DNA from: Rubrivivax sp.
Lineage (GTDB): Bacteria; Pseudomonadota; Gammaproteobacteria; Burkholderiales; Burkholderiaceae_C
Assembly (NCBI GenBank): GCA_020852865.1
Contig: JADYZZ010000095.1
Coordinates: 1 to 64,000 of the forward strand
DNA length: 64,000 bases
Direction of reading: 5' to 3'
Shown here: piece by piece, positions 9,813-18,471 of the stretch
Position numbering within the stretch: position 1 is the first letter of the stretch
Layout of the letters: each line of letters opens with the position of its first letter
Program-made: the position numbers and the translations under genes
Notes under the pieces: generated by a model
Told to the model about the DNA's origin: nothing
Database searches by the model: none
Seen by the model: only the letters and a program-made list of their open reading frames with translations

Positions 9813-9988
9813 CGGACGGCAATGCCGAAGGGAGAGCGTCGTCGTGCCGCTTTCCTCCGCGCTGGGCACCCCGTGCTCGCCGGTCCGCCGCTTCATCGCG
9901 CCCTTGCGCGCGCGGATCGAATCGACTACCGGCTGGTCACCCGGCCGACTGGCGGAACGCGTGGCGAGCGAGCGCGGCACGAACCGGT

Positions 9989-12721
9989 CTAGAAACGGTA
10001 GCTGCCGCTCAGGCCGTAGGTTCGAGACGGCGCGTAGTTCACCAGCAGCGCGCGGTGGTTTGTGTACGCGGCCCGCGTGATGATCGCCTTGTCTTCGATG
10101 TTGTTGACGAATGCCTGCAACGAGAACTTGCCATCGTGCGTGCGGTAGGTGATCCGCAAGTCGGTCTTCGTGTAGGCGTCGTTCTTGCCGTAATCGGGCG
10201 TCAGGTCCGTCAGGATGTAGCCGGAGTTGTAGTAGGTCTGGATCTCCGGCGTCAGCGTCCCGGCGCCGCCGAGGCCGATGTCGTAGGCAATGCCGAACTG
10301 GATCGTCACCTTCGGCGAGAACGCCTTCTTCGAGGTGTATCGCGTGCCGTCGCGGCCGGCGCCCGCGATCACGTAGCGGTATTGCGGCACGCCGCCGGAG
10401 ACCACCTGATTGCCGTTCGCATCGAGTACGGGCACAAAACGGTTGGGGTCGGTGCGCGCGTTCGGGAAGGGCGTGCCCTGCACCGTATTCGCCTCGCCGG
10501 AGGCGGCCACGCAGCTCGGCGTAATGCCGCAGAAGCTCGCCGTGCCGCCGAAGTTGAAGGTGTTGACCGCGTACTCTATTTCCTTGGCGTCAAGCCAGTT
10601 GTACGCTAGGCTCATGCGCAGATCCTTCGTGGGCCGCAGCACGGCGTCGAGGTCGATGCCGTAGGCGCGGTCCTTGCCGATGTTCTGCACGAGCGCGATG
10701 ACGCTGGTCAGCGGCGCGTTCGGGTTCGGAATCGAAGTCTGCGCCTGCAGGTCGCGGTAGTCGTTCAGGAAGGCCGCCGCATTGAGCGTCAGCGTGCGGT
10801 TGAACAAGGTGTTCTTCGTGCCGATCTCGAAGGCCTTCACGTACTCCGGCGCAAACGGCAGCAGCGTCGGTACGCCGTTGATCGACACCGGTCCGGTGTT
10901 GAAGCCGCCGGCGTGGGTACCGGTCGAATAGCTCGCGTAGACCATGCGCTCGCGATCGAGCTTGTAGTCGGCCGCGAAACGATAGGTGGAATAGCTGTAG
11001 GACTTGCTTGCACAGACGAAGTTGTAGGCCTGCTGCACCGCGGTCGTCGATTGCGACACCGAAGCCGCATTCGCCGCGATGTAGCCACCGCAGGCATAAT
11101 CCACCGGATCGTCGATGCTGTGCGCGAAGTACGCGCCCGGGCCGGTGGCGGCCATATTGAAGCGCGAAGCCAGCACGTCCTTGTCGTCGCGTGTGCGACG
11201 CAGGCCCGCCGTCAGCGTCAAATTGTTAAGCGTGTACGACAACTGCCCGTAGGCGGCGAGCGACTTGGTCTTCTGCTCCTGTGCGCCAAAGCTGTCGTAC
11301 GCGGCCGTCTGGTTGAAACCGGCGCCCGACGGCATGTAGGTGAAGCCGAACGGGTAGTACTGCTGGCCGGCCGGTGCGGTGGCGGTGACGTAGCCGCGGT
11401 TGACATTCGTGACGCCGCGGTCGCGCGCCGTGTCATTGAAGTAGTACAAACCGGCAATCCATTCGAACGGACTGCGCGTGGCGTCGCCGGACATGATCTG
11501 CAGTTCCTGCGTCAGCGTCCTGGCGGTGGTTTGCGCATACGAGTAGTTGAGCAGCACGGGGGTCAAGCTGCCGCCGGTGCGGATCACGTCGAAGTCGGTA
11601 TAGCTGGTGATCGAGCGCAGCCGCACCGGGCCCACGTCGAGGCTCACCGTCGCGCCGTACTGGTTCTGCGCGCCCTTGCGGAAGATATTGCCCGCGTAGT
11701 TGACCTTGTACGGGTCGTCGACCGTCGGGATGCCGATGTCGGCGCCGTTCACGTCGGCGATCCCATCGCGGTAGCGGGTGTCGATCGGCATGCCCACGCC
11801 GGTCCAACTGTTGCCGTTGAAGCCGTTCGGCAAGGCATAGGTCACGCCGTTGTAGGTCAGCGACTCGCCGGGTGCGCGGATCATGCTCGGGTCGACGAGG
11901 GTGCCGAGGATCTTGTAGCCGAAGCCGCCGAGACCTTCGCCGCCAAGACTCAGGTGCGACGCGCGCAGCACAACCTCGAGATCGGGAAACGAATGCGGCG
12001 CGATGCGCAGCGTGCCGCGCAGGAACTTCTGGTCTTCGCCGCCGTAGTCGTTGCCGCTGCCGATGTTCTTGACGTAGCCTCTATTGTCTTCGGTCAGCCC
12101 CGCCAGGCGCAATCCGATGCCCTCGCCGAGCGGAAGGTTCAGGTAGCCCTCGGCGCGGTACCGGGTGTAGTTGCCGGTCATCAGGTTGATGCCGCCGTCG
12201 AACTTCTCGGTCGGCAGCGCCGAGTGGAAGACGATGTTGCCGCCGAAGCTGTTGCGGCCGTACAGCGTGCCCTGCGGGCCCTTCTGAACCTCGACACGCG
12301 CGAGGTCGACGATCGGCGGCACTTGGCTCGTGCGCGACTGGTAGATGTCGTCGATGTAGATGCCGAAGCGCGGGTCCCCGTTCGCGGCGACGTTCTCGGT
12401 GTAGGTGCCGCGCATCGCCGGCCGCAGGTCCGAACCCGAGCGGCCCATGCGCAAACTGGGAACCAGCTGTTCGAGCCGGTCGGCGCTGGTGACGCCGGCG
12501 TTCTGGAGTTGCGCGCCGCTCAGCGTGATGACCGAAAGCGGCACTTCCTGCAGCGGCTCGATGCGCCGCTGGGCGGTGACGACCAAGGTCTCGGCATCGC
12601 CGGCCGCGGGAGCGGCAGCGCCTTGCGCCCGTGCGCCGTGCAAGACGGCGATCGATCCGATCGCGGTCGATGACGCCAACAGGAAATGAAACGGGCGCGA
12701 GCGGAGCGAGTTCGAACTCAT
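9989..12721 (-). CDS. TonB-dependent outer-membrane receptor
   Basis: The 910-residue product has a signal peptide (to about residue 32, ARAQ), a short region with ETLVVTAQRR typical of the N-terminus of these receptors, a plug domain (VPLSVITLSG, GPQGTLYGRNSFGG) and a long beta-barrel ending in the outer-membrane signature SYRF. It should import a scarce or bulky substrate across the outer membrane using TonB energy. The ATG at 12721 has GAGGAA just upstream; an earlier ATG at 12778 would spoil the leader. The 14-bp palindrome copy lies 42 bp before the ATG. The gene is divergent from the SnoaL-like operon, which fits joint control of uptake and breakdown. Confidence 0.95.
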   Translation of the reverse strand: MSSNSLRSRPFHFLLASSTAIGSIAVLHGARAQGAAAPAAGDAETLVVTAQRRIEPLQEVPLSVITLSGAQLQNAGVTSADRLEQLVPSLRMGRSGSDLRPAMRGTYTENVAANGDPRFGIYIDDIYQSRTSQVPPIVDLARVEVQKGPQGTLYGRNSFGGNIVFHSALPTEKFDGGINLMTGNYTRYRAEGYLNLPLGEGIGLRLAGLTEDNRGYVKNIGSGNDYGGEDQKFLRGTLRIAPHSFPDLEVVLRASHLSLGGEGLGGFGYKILGTLVDPSMIRAPGESLTYNGVTYALPNGFNGNSWTGVGMPIDTRYRDGIADVNGADIGIPTVDDPYKVNYAGNIFRKGAQNQYGATVSLDVGPVRLRSITSYTDFDVIRTGGSLTPVLLNYSYAQTTARTLTQELQIMSGDATRSPFEWIAGLYYFNDTARDRGVTNVNRGYVTATAPAGQQYYPFGFTYMPSGAGFNQTAAYDSFGAQEQKTKSLAAYGQLSYTLNNLTLTAGLRRTRDDKDVLASRFNMAATGPGAYFAHSIDDPVDYACGGYIAANAASVSQSTTAVQQAYNFVCASKSYSYSTYRFAADYKLDRERMVYASYSTGTHAGGFNTGPVSINGVPTLLPFAPEYVKAFEIGTKNTLFNRTLTLNAAAFLNDYRDLQAQTSIPNPNAPLTSVIALVQNIGKDRAYGIDLDAVLRPTKDLRMSLAYNWLDAKEIEYAVNTFNFGGTASFCGITPSCVAASGEANTVQGTPFPNARTDPNRFVPVLDANGNQVVSGGVPQYRYVIAGAGRDGTRYTSKKAFSPKVTIQFGIAYDIGLGGAGTLTPEIQTYYNSGYILTDLTPDYGKNDAYTKTDLRITYRTHDGKFSLQAFVNNIEDKAIITRAAYTNHRALLVNYAPSRTYGLSGSYRF

Positions 12722-12763
12722 CGATATTCCTCGTGGGCCGTATGGAATCGCCGCGATCGTAAC

Positions 12764-12777
12764 CGCATACGCATGCA
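12764..12777. promoter_or_regulatory. Second copy of the 14-bp operator-like palindrome
   Basis: CGCATACGCATGCA matches the perfect palindrome at 1806-1819 at 12 of 14 positions, with both changes T to C. It lies in the divergent region between the TonB receptor gene and the SnoaL-like operon. A weaker look-alike, TGCATGCGCCTGCA (11/14), lies at 12842-12855, 20 bp before the ATG at 12876. Together these suggest that one regulator acts on both divergent units and on the SDR gene 11 kb away. Confidence 0.55.
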
Positions 12778-12875
12778 ATCATATTAGGGTTGACGCGAAT
12801 ATCGAACCGCCTTTCCTTGAGAAAATGAACGAACGCAGTGTTGCATGCGCCTGCACAGCTAGATATCATCGCGGC

Positions 12876-13973
12876 ATGCAGACAGCCACTGCGGAATCGG
12901 TCCCCTCTGGTCTCCCATTCGCGCTGCCGCCGCGCCCAGCGCTGACACGGATCCGGCGCGTCGACCCGAACGCGCTGCGCGCGATCAAGTCCGTGCGCCG
13001 GCAGCCGATGGCCGGCTTCGATGCCGGCTATTGCGACATCGTCGACTTCATCGTCCGCATCACGGAAGAGATCTGGGTCGACCGCGCGGTCGGCCGGATC
13101 TACGAAACCTACGATCACGCGTGCACGGTCTACTCGCCCTACGGCGTCGTGCGTTCGGTGGAGGAAGTCATCGCGTCGACCGTGGCGACGCTGGACGCCT
13201 TTCCCGACGGCGAACTGCACCACCTGAACGTGGCCTGGGGCGGCGACGACGGCCAGGGCTACTACAGCTCGCACCTGGGCTTCAGCCGCTCCACGAACCG
13301 CGGACCGTCGACCTGGGGTCCGGCCACCGGCAGGCGTATCGCGGTGCACTTCGTCGCCGACTGCGTGACCCGCGGCAACTTCATCCAGACCGAATGGCTG
13401 GTGCGCGACAACGGTGCGGTGGTGCGCCAGCTGGGGTTGGACGCCAACGAAGTCGCGCGCCGGATCGCGCAACGCGCACCTGCCGAGCAGCGCGTGAACT
13501 CGCCGCACACCGCCTTGGCGGGGCAGGCGCCGCGCGTCGCACTGGTACGCAAGGACGACAGCGTCGAGGTCTGGGCGCGCGTGATGTTCGACCAGCTCTG
13601 GAATCGGCGCCGGCTCGATCGTATGGGGCAGTATTTCGGCCCTGATTCGGTGTGCCACGCCGGCGGCGGCCGCGTTGCCGCGGGCCTGCGCAACCAGCAG
13701 GCGTTGATGCTGCTGATCTTCGCCGCCCTGCCCGACGCGACGATGCACGTTGAGCATGTCTGCCATTCCGCCGAAACCGATGGCGTCATCGTTGCCGTGC
13801 GCTGGCGGCTCGAAGGCACGAGCCGTGCCGGCTCGCTCTTCGGCGCCTGCCCCGAGCACAAGCCCGTCGCGCTCATGGGCATGAGCCACCTGCGGCTGTG
13901 CGGCCCCCTCGTGCTGGAGCACTGGATGATCTTCGACGAAATCGGCGCCCTCGTGCAGGCGTACCGCGAATGA
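12876..13973 (+). CDS. Tandem SnoaL-like (NTF2-fold) protein, paralogue A
   Basis: The 365-residue protein appears to contain two SnoaL/NTF2-like domains. The first (about 45-190) has YCDIVDFIVRITEEIW, the pattern YETYDHACTVYSPYG and a tail with the motif WLVRDNGAVVRQLGL. The second (about 235-360) has MFDQLWNRRRLDRMGQYF and ends HWMIFDEIGALVQ. Such folds include polyketide cyclases, isomerases and aldol-type enzymes, but also non-catalytic proteins. Residues 45-190 align well with the next gene's product, so the two are paralogues. The start at 12876 was preferred; 12825 is an alternative. The stop overlaps the next ATG (ATGA). Confidence 0.75.
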   Translation: MQTATAESVPSGLPFALPPRPALTRIRRVDPNALRAIKSVRRQPMAGFDAGYCDIVDFIVRITEEIWVDRAVGRIYETYDHACTVYSPYGVVRSVEEVIASTVATLDAFPDGELHHLNVAWGGDDGQGYYSSHLGFSRSTNRGPSTWGPATGRRIAVHFVADCVTRGNFIQTEWLVRDNGAVVRQLGLDANEVARRIAQRAPAEQRVNSPHTALAGQAPRVALVRKDDSVEVWARVMFDQLWNRRRLDRMGQYFGPDSVCHAGGGRVAAGLRNQQALMLLIFAALPDATMHVEHVCHSAETDGVIVAVRWRLEGTSRAGSLFGACPEHKPVALMGMSHLRLCGPLVLEHWMIFDEIGALVQAYRE

Positions 13974-15076
13974 GCGACGGCATCGCCTGGAACCAGCTGC
14001 CCGAGGTGCGGTCGCCGGCGGGCCGCACCGCGGCCGAACTGCTCGACCGGCGTGCGCGCCGGCAGGCGCTGTCCGGCTTCGACCCGGTGTACAGCGACAT
14101 CGTTGACTACATCGTTCGCTGCACGCACCGGATCTGGGAAGAGAAGGACATCGGACTGTGCCGCACGCACTACGCCGATTCCTGCGTGATGCACACCTTG
14201 AACGGCCCGAGCTGCGGGCTCGACAACGTGGTGCAGGGCACGCTCGGTACGCTTGCGGCGTATGCGGACCGGCAGGTGATCGCCGAGGACGTGGTCTGGA
14301 GCGAAGACCGCCCCGGCCTCTTCTACTCCTCGCACCGCATCACCAGCCGCTCCACGCTCGAAGGCAGCGACCCGCTCTACGGTGATGCCTGCGGCTCGGC
14401 CCAGATGGCCACCACGGTGGCCGACTGCATGGTGCGCGAGAACCTCATCGTCGAGGAGTGGCTGTTCCGCGACAACGCCCGAGCCTGCTTGCAGATGGGA
14501 CAGCAGCCGGGCGCCGTGGCGCGTGCACAAGCCGAGGTCGATCGCCAGGGCGACCCGGCGCGCCACCAGTGGAGAAGCGCGTGGATCGACCATGTGCGTG
14601 GCTTCGAACAGACCTGGCCCGACCGCAGCCACCCAGCCTACGGTCCCGCGCGCCTGCTGCACACCGCCTGGTGTCAAGACCTCTACGGCGAGGCCGCAAG
14701 CCAGGTTTCGCCGAGCATCGAGGTGCTGTGGCCGACCGGCCGCAGCGGCTGGGGCCGCGGCTGCTGGGTCGGCTGCCTGGTGCAGTTGCGCGCCATGCTG
14801 CATCGCTTCGGGCTGGCGATCGAACATTGGTGCGCTCGGCCGTTGCCGAATGACGAGGTCGCGGTGGCCTTGCGCTGGTCGGCCTGCGGCGTGCACGCCG
14901 GCGCGGGACCCTGGGGGAAGCCGACAGGGCGCGAGATCCTCGTCGCCGGCAGCAGCCATTACGTGCTTCGCCAGGGCCGCATCGTGCGCGACCAGACGGT
15001 GTTTGACGAGCTCGCCGTGCTGCGCCAGGTGCACGGCGGCTCGGGCGCCGCCGCGCCGACCGAGAGGGCGGCATGA
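13970..15076 (+). CDS. Tandem SnoaL-like (NTF2-fold) protein, paralogue B
   Basis: This 368-residue protein parallels the preceding one. GFDPVYSDIVDYIVRCTHRIWE matches its GFDAGYCDIVDFIVRITEEIW region, GLFYSSHRITSRST matches GYYSSHLGFSRST, and both share the segment xxVADCxxRxNxIxxEWLxRDN. A second, more diverged domain follows from about 215. It starts four bases inside the upstream gene and ends four bases into the downstream one, so the three genes are translationally coupled. Two coupled paralogues could form a heteromer. The function is unknown beyond the fold prediction. Confidence 0.75.
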   Translation: MSDGIAWNQLPEVRSPAGRTAAELLDRRARRQALSGFDPVYSDIVDYIVRCTHRIWEEKDIGLCRTHYADSCVMHTLNGPSCGLDNVVQGTLGTLAAYADRQVIAEDVVWSEDRPGLFYSSHRITSRSTLEGSDPLYGDACGSAQMATTVADCMVRENLIVEEWLFRDNARACLQMGQQPGAVARAQAEVDRQGDPARHQWRSAWIDHVRGFEQTWPDRSHPAYGPARLLHTAWCQDLYGEAASQVSPSIEVLWPTGRSGWGRGCWVGCLVQLRAMLHRFGLAIEHWCARPLPNDEVAVALRWSACGVHAGAGPWGKPTGREILVAGSSHYVLRQGRIVRDQTVFDELAVLRQVHGGSGAAAPTERAA

Positions 15077-15765
15077 GCGAAGCCCTGCGGATACTTGCCG
15101 CCTTGTTGCGGGGCGAAGCCTCGGCTGCGGACGCGATGGCCAACACCTTGCGCACTGAAGCCCTGGGCTTCGCCGCCTTCGGCCGCACCGATGCGCTCGA
15201 CTTGTTCGCCGCGCACCCGCTGGCCTTGTCGGCGACGCCGCATGTGCTCGAGTCGTCGCGCGCGCTCGCGGTGCTCGACGCGACGCACGATGGCCGCTTG
15301 TTCGGCGTGTACGCCGAGTTGGCCGACGGCGTGCTCGCGCGCGTCTGGGTGGCGGGCGCCACCGCGGCCGACGCACGTTGCGAGCCCGCCGTGCCGCTCG
15401 CGCGCGACGATTTCCTCTCGCAACTGCGCGTGCCTTGCCAGGGCGATGCGAGAGATCATCCCGGCATCGACGCGGCCCGCTGGCCGGCGGTGCTAGCGCT
15501 CGGAACCGAGGCGCTCGCCGCATCCAGCACGAACGGCAGGCCGATCGCGGCCAGCAGCAGCCGGGCGGTGGTAATGCATGCGTTCGGCGCCGACGGTCGG
15601 TTTGCCGCGCTGTACGACCTGCGCATCCTGGAAGACACCTCGCCGCGCCGTTCGCACCGCAGGCTGGCCCTGGCCGCGGCGCGATGCGACGGGGCCGGCA
15701 CCGTGCTGCACAGCCGGCTTGCGATCTCCGACGCGCTGCCGACGCCCGCGATGGCGATTTTCTGA
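15073..15765 (+). CDS. Unknown protein of the SnoaL-like operon
   Basis: The 230-residue protein has no signal peptide or membrane segment. The pattern of an N-terminal helical region, HDGRLFGVYAEL, then FGADGRFAALYDLRIL near 175 is compatible with two more NTF2-like halves, but this is only an impression. It overlaps the preceding gene by ATGA and the following permease gene by TGATG, so it clearly belongs to this operon. I do not recognise a family. Confidence 0.7.
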   Translation: MSEALRILAALLRGEASAADAMANTLRTEALGFAAFGRTDALDLFAAHPLALSATPHVLESSRALAVLDATHDGRLFGVYAELADGVLARVWVAGATAADARCEPAVPLARDDFLSQLRVPCQGDARDHPGIDAARWPAVLALGTEALAASSTNGRPIAASSSRAVVMHAFGADGRFAALYDLRILEDTSPRRSHRRLALAAARCDGAGTVLHSRLAISDALPTPAMAIF

Positions 15766-17267
15766 TGCCTGCCGGCGCCGCCGCCCCGGCGCTGACCTGG
15801 CGCATGAAGTGGGCCTTCGGCCTGGGCAGCACGGCCGAGGCCGTCGTCATCACGACGACGAGCGCGTTCCTGATGCTGTTCTACAACCAGGTGCGCGGGC
15901 TCGATCCCGCGGCGATCGGTATCGCCCTGGCGATCGGCCTCGCGGTGAACGCGGTGTTCGACCCGCTCGTGGGTTCGTGGTCCGACCGCACGCGCAGCCG
16001 CTGGGGCCGGCGCCACCCGTTCATGTTCGGCGCGATCCTGCCCGCCGCGCTGCTCTTTTGCGGCCTGTTCAACCCGCCCGACGGTCTCTCGGCCGCGCAG
16101 CAGCTCGTGTGGCTCACGTTCTTCAACGTGATGCTGCTGCAGGCCATGACGGTGTTCCACACGCCGCACCTCGCCCTCGGCGGCGAGATGAGCGACGACT
16201 ACCTCGAACGCTCGAGCATCATGGGCGTGAACACCTTCTTCCTGTGGATCGGCGACACGGCGGGCTGGTTGCTGTGCTTCCTGGTCTTCTTCCGCGCCAA
16301 CGAGAAGTTCCCGAACGGCGCTTTGGACCCGTCGCGCTGGGAGCCCTTCTCGATCACAATTGCGCTGATCGTGCTCGCCTGCCTGTTCGTCTCGAGCCAG
16401 GTGACGAAGCGGCGCATCCCCTACCTCGTACAGCCGGCTGCGGCGACGCCCCGGTTCGGTGCGCGCGAGTGGGGCCGCGACGTCTGGCGCGTGCTGCGCA
16501 ACCGCAACTACTTCGTGCTCCTGCTCGGTCTGTTCTTCCTATCGATGATGACAGGCGTGCGCGGCGGGCTGTGGATCTACAACGCCACGTACTTCTGGCA
16601 GTTGCGCAACGACCAGCTTGCGTTCTTCACGGTCGGCAGCTTCTTCGGCTACGTCTTCGCGGCCTTCTGCGTCAAGTGGCTGCACGATCGATTCGACAAG
16701 CGCTGGACGGGCATGCTCGCGCTCGTCATCTACTGTGTCGGCCCGGCCTTGCCGCTCGCCTTGGGCTACGCGGGCGTGCTCTCGGCGCGGACGCCGGGAC
16801 TGCTGTGGATGCTGATCGGCTTCTCGCTGCTGCAGCACGCGCCTTACAGCATCCTCACCACTACCGTGTACTCGGCGCTGGCCGACATCGCCGACGAAAA
16901 CGAGCTGAAGTACGGAATCCGGCAAGAAGGCGCGCTGTACGCCACCCGCACGTTGTTCGCGCGCGTCGATCAGGCGCTGGGCACGGCACTCGCCGGCTGG
17001 GTGCTGTCGTGGATTGCCTTCCCGGCCCGGGCGACGCCGGGCCAGGTGAGTGAGCCGGTCCTGATGGGGCTGGCCGCGGCGTTCGTGCTCTCGACGATTC
17101 CCGGGCTCATCGCCGCCGTCTTCTACGGCATGTTGAACGTCACGCGCGCGACGCACGACGCGACGCGCCAGGCACTCGAAGCCCGCCGCCGCCCCGAGCC
17201 GGCGGGGCTGCTGCCGAAGGCCGGCGCGGGCCCGACGCCGCAAGCCGGGGCCACCGCCACTCCATGA
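15765..17267 (+). CDS. MFS permease of the GPH (glycoside-pentoside-hexuronide) cation symporter type
   Basis: The 500-residue protein has about 12 hydrophobic segments. FDPLVGSWSDRTRSRWGRRHPF near residue 65 is the hallmark loop of MelB-like GPH symporters, and the second half has IADENELKYGIRQEGALYATR, also typical. It should import a glycoside-like or sugar-acid-like solute across the inner membrane with a cation. The ATG overlaps the stop of the previous gene. As the only intact inner-membrane transporter in this locus, it probably replaces the broken ABC system. The Pro/Ala tail after 470 looks disordered. Confidence 0.92.
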   Translation: MPAGAAAPALTWRMKWAFGLGSTAEAVVITTTSAFLMLFYNQVRGLDPAAIGIALAIGLAVNAVFDPLVGSWSDRTRSRWGRRHPFMFGAILPAALLFCGLFNPPDGLSAAQQLVWLTFFNVMLLQAMTVFHTPHLALGGEMSDDYLERSSIMGVNTFFLWIGDTAGWLLCFLVFFRANEKFPNGALDPSRWEPFSITIALIVLACLFVSSQVTKRRIPYLVQPAAATPRFGAREWGRDVWRVLRNRNYFVLLLGLFFLSMMTGVRGGLWIYNATYFWQLRNDQLAFFTVGSFFGYVFAAFCVKWLHDRFDKRWTGMLALVIYCVGPALPLALGYAGVLSARTPGLLWMLIGFSLLQHAPYSILTTTVYSALADIADENELKYGIRQEGALYATRTLFARVDQALGTALAGWVLSWIAFPARATPGQVSEPVLMGLAAAFVLSTIPGLIAAVFYGMLNVTRATHDATRQALEARRRPEPAGLLPKAGAGPTPQAGATATP

Positions 17268-17271
17268 CGCC

Positions 17272-18348
17272 ATGAACACGACCGTCCACGCAGCCAACAA
17301 GCGCCGTCTTGCCGAGTTCCTCCAGCGCCTGAGCAATGCCGAAGGCAGCGCGATCGGCCAGACGCTCGACGCGTTCTGCGAGCGCGACACCCTGTGGCGA
17401 TGCTTCCATCCCTTCAATGACCTGCACGGCAACCAGGCCGGCACCGAGCGCTTGTGGGCGCCCCTGCGCGCTGCGCTCCCGGACTGGGAGGCGCGCATGG
17501 CGTTCTTCATCGCCGGCGCATACGAGGGCCGCGAGGTCGTCAGCACCTGGGGCGTGCTGATGGGAAACCTGTCTGCATCCTGGCTCGGCATCGCACCGAC
17601 GCACGGCCTGTGCCACTTGCGCTTCGGCCTGAACGCGGTATTTCGCGCCGGCTGCATCGTGCAGGTGCATGTGCTGCTCGACGTGGTCGACATGATGCGC
17701 CAGGCCGGCTACTACCCCTTCCGCCGCATGCCCGGTTCGCCCGAGGCTTGGGCTTTCCCCCCTTGCGACAGTGGAGCCACGGCACAGAGCGTCGATGCCG
17801 AACTCGGCGCCGCCACGCTGCGGGCCGTGCGCGAGATGCAACTGGGTCTGGCCAAGGGCGACGAACTGAAGAACCTCGGTGCCACGCGCAGCAAGCACAG
17901 TCCGCACTGGCACCGGAACATGATGTGGTACGGGCCTGCCGGCATCGGCTCGAGCCGCGGCCAACGGGGTTTCCTGGACTATCACGGCGCGCTCTTCATT
18001 CAGGCCTTCCCGGATCGCGAAGGCATCGCGCGCGACCACGCCGCGGGCGCCATCGACATCGACGCTCCGGGCCACTACATTCGCTGCGGCGACGGGCACT
18101 TCGCCGTCACCGCCGGTTGGCCGTCGCTTTACGGCACGCACCTGGGCGGCCAGTGGCTCGGCCTCGCGCCGTCGGGCAGGCGCGTCGCGATGCGCGTGGC
18201 CGACTGGTACCGCACCGACGAGGCCGGCAAGATCATCGACAACTGGGTCATGATCGACTTGCTGCACATCCTCGACCAGATCGGGTTGGACGTGCTGGAC
18301 GACCTGCGCTACATCGTCCGGCCCGATCTCGCGCGTTGGCCCGCATGA
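17272..18348 (+). CDS. SnoaL-like polyketide-cyclase-fold protein
   Basis: The 358-residue protein begins four bases after the permease stop. It shows two SnoaL-like halves. The first has HPFNDLHGNQAGTERLWAPLR and a stretch to about 140; the second has WYGPAGIGSSRGQRGFLDYHGALFIQAFPD, a HYIRCGDGHFAVTAGWPS strand region and DWYRTDEAGKIIDNWVMIDLL. The ending W-x-M-I-D is typical of SnoaL-type proteins. It is more distant from the two proteins upstream than those are from each other. It is the last gene of the operon. A catalytic role (isomerisation, cyclisation or retro-aldol) is possible but unproven. Confidence 0.8.
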   Translation: MNTTVHAANKRRLAEFLQRLSNAEGSAIGQTLDAFCERDTLWRCFHPFNDLHGNQAGTERLWAPLRAALPDWEARMAFFIAGAYEGREVVSTWGVLMGNLSASWLGIAPTHGLCHLRFGLNAVFRAGCIVQVHVLLDVVDMMRQAGYYPFRRMPGSPEAWAFPPCDSGATAQSVDAELGAATLRAVREMQLGLAKGDELKNLGATRSKHSPHWHRNMMWYGPAGIGSSRGQRGFLDYHGALFIQAFPDREGIARDHAAGAIDIDAPGHYIRCGDGHFAVTAGWPSLYGTHLGGQWLGLAPSGRRVAMRVADWYRTDEAGKIIDNWVMIDLLHILDQIGLDVLDDLRYIVRPDLARWPA

Positions 18349-18471
18349 ACCCGCGCTGAACCTCGCCGACTTCGCGAATTCACCAGACCGTCCGGCCGAT
18401 CGGCGCGCGGCGGCAGCGAGCGCGCAGCGCGCCCGGCCCCGGCCGGCGCCCGCGCACGGCATCATGCGCGC

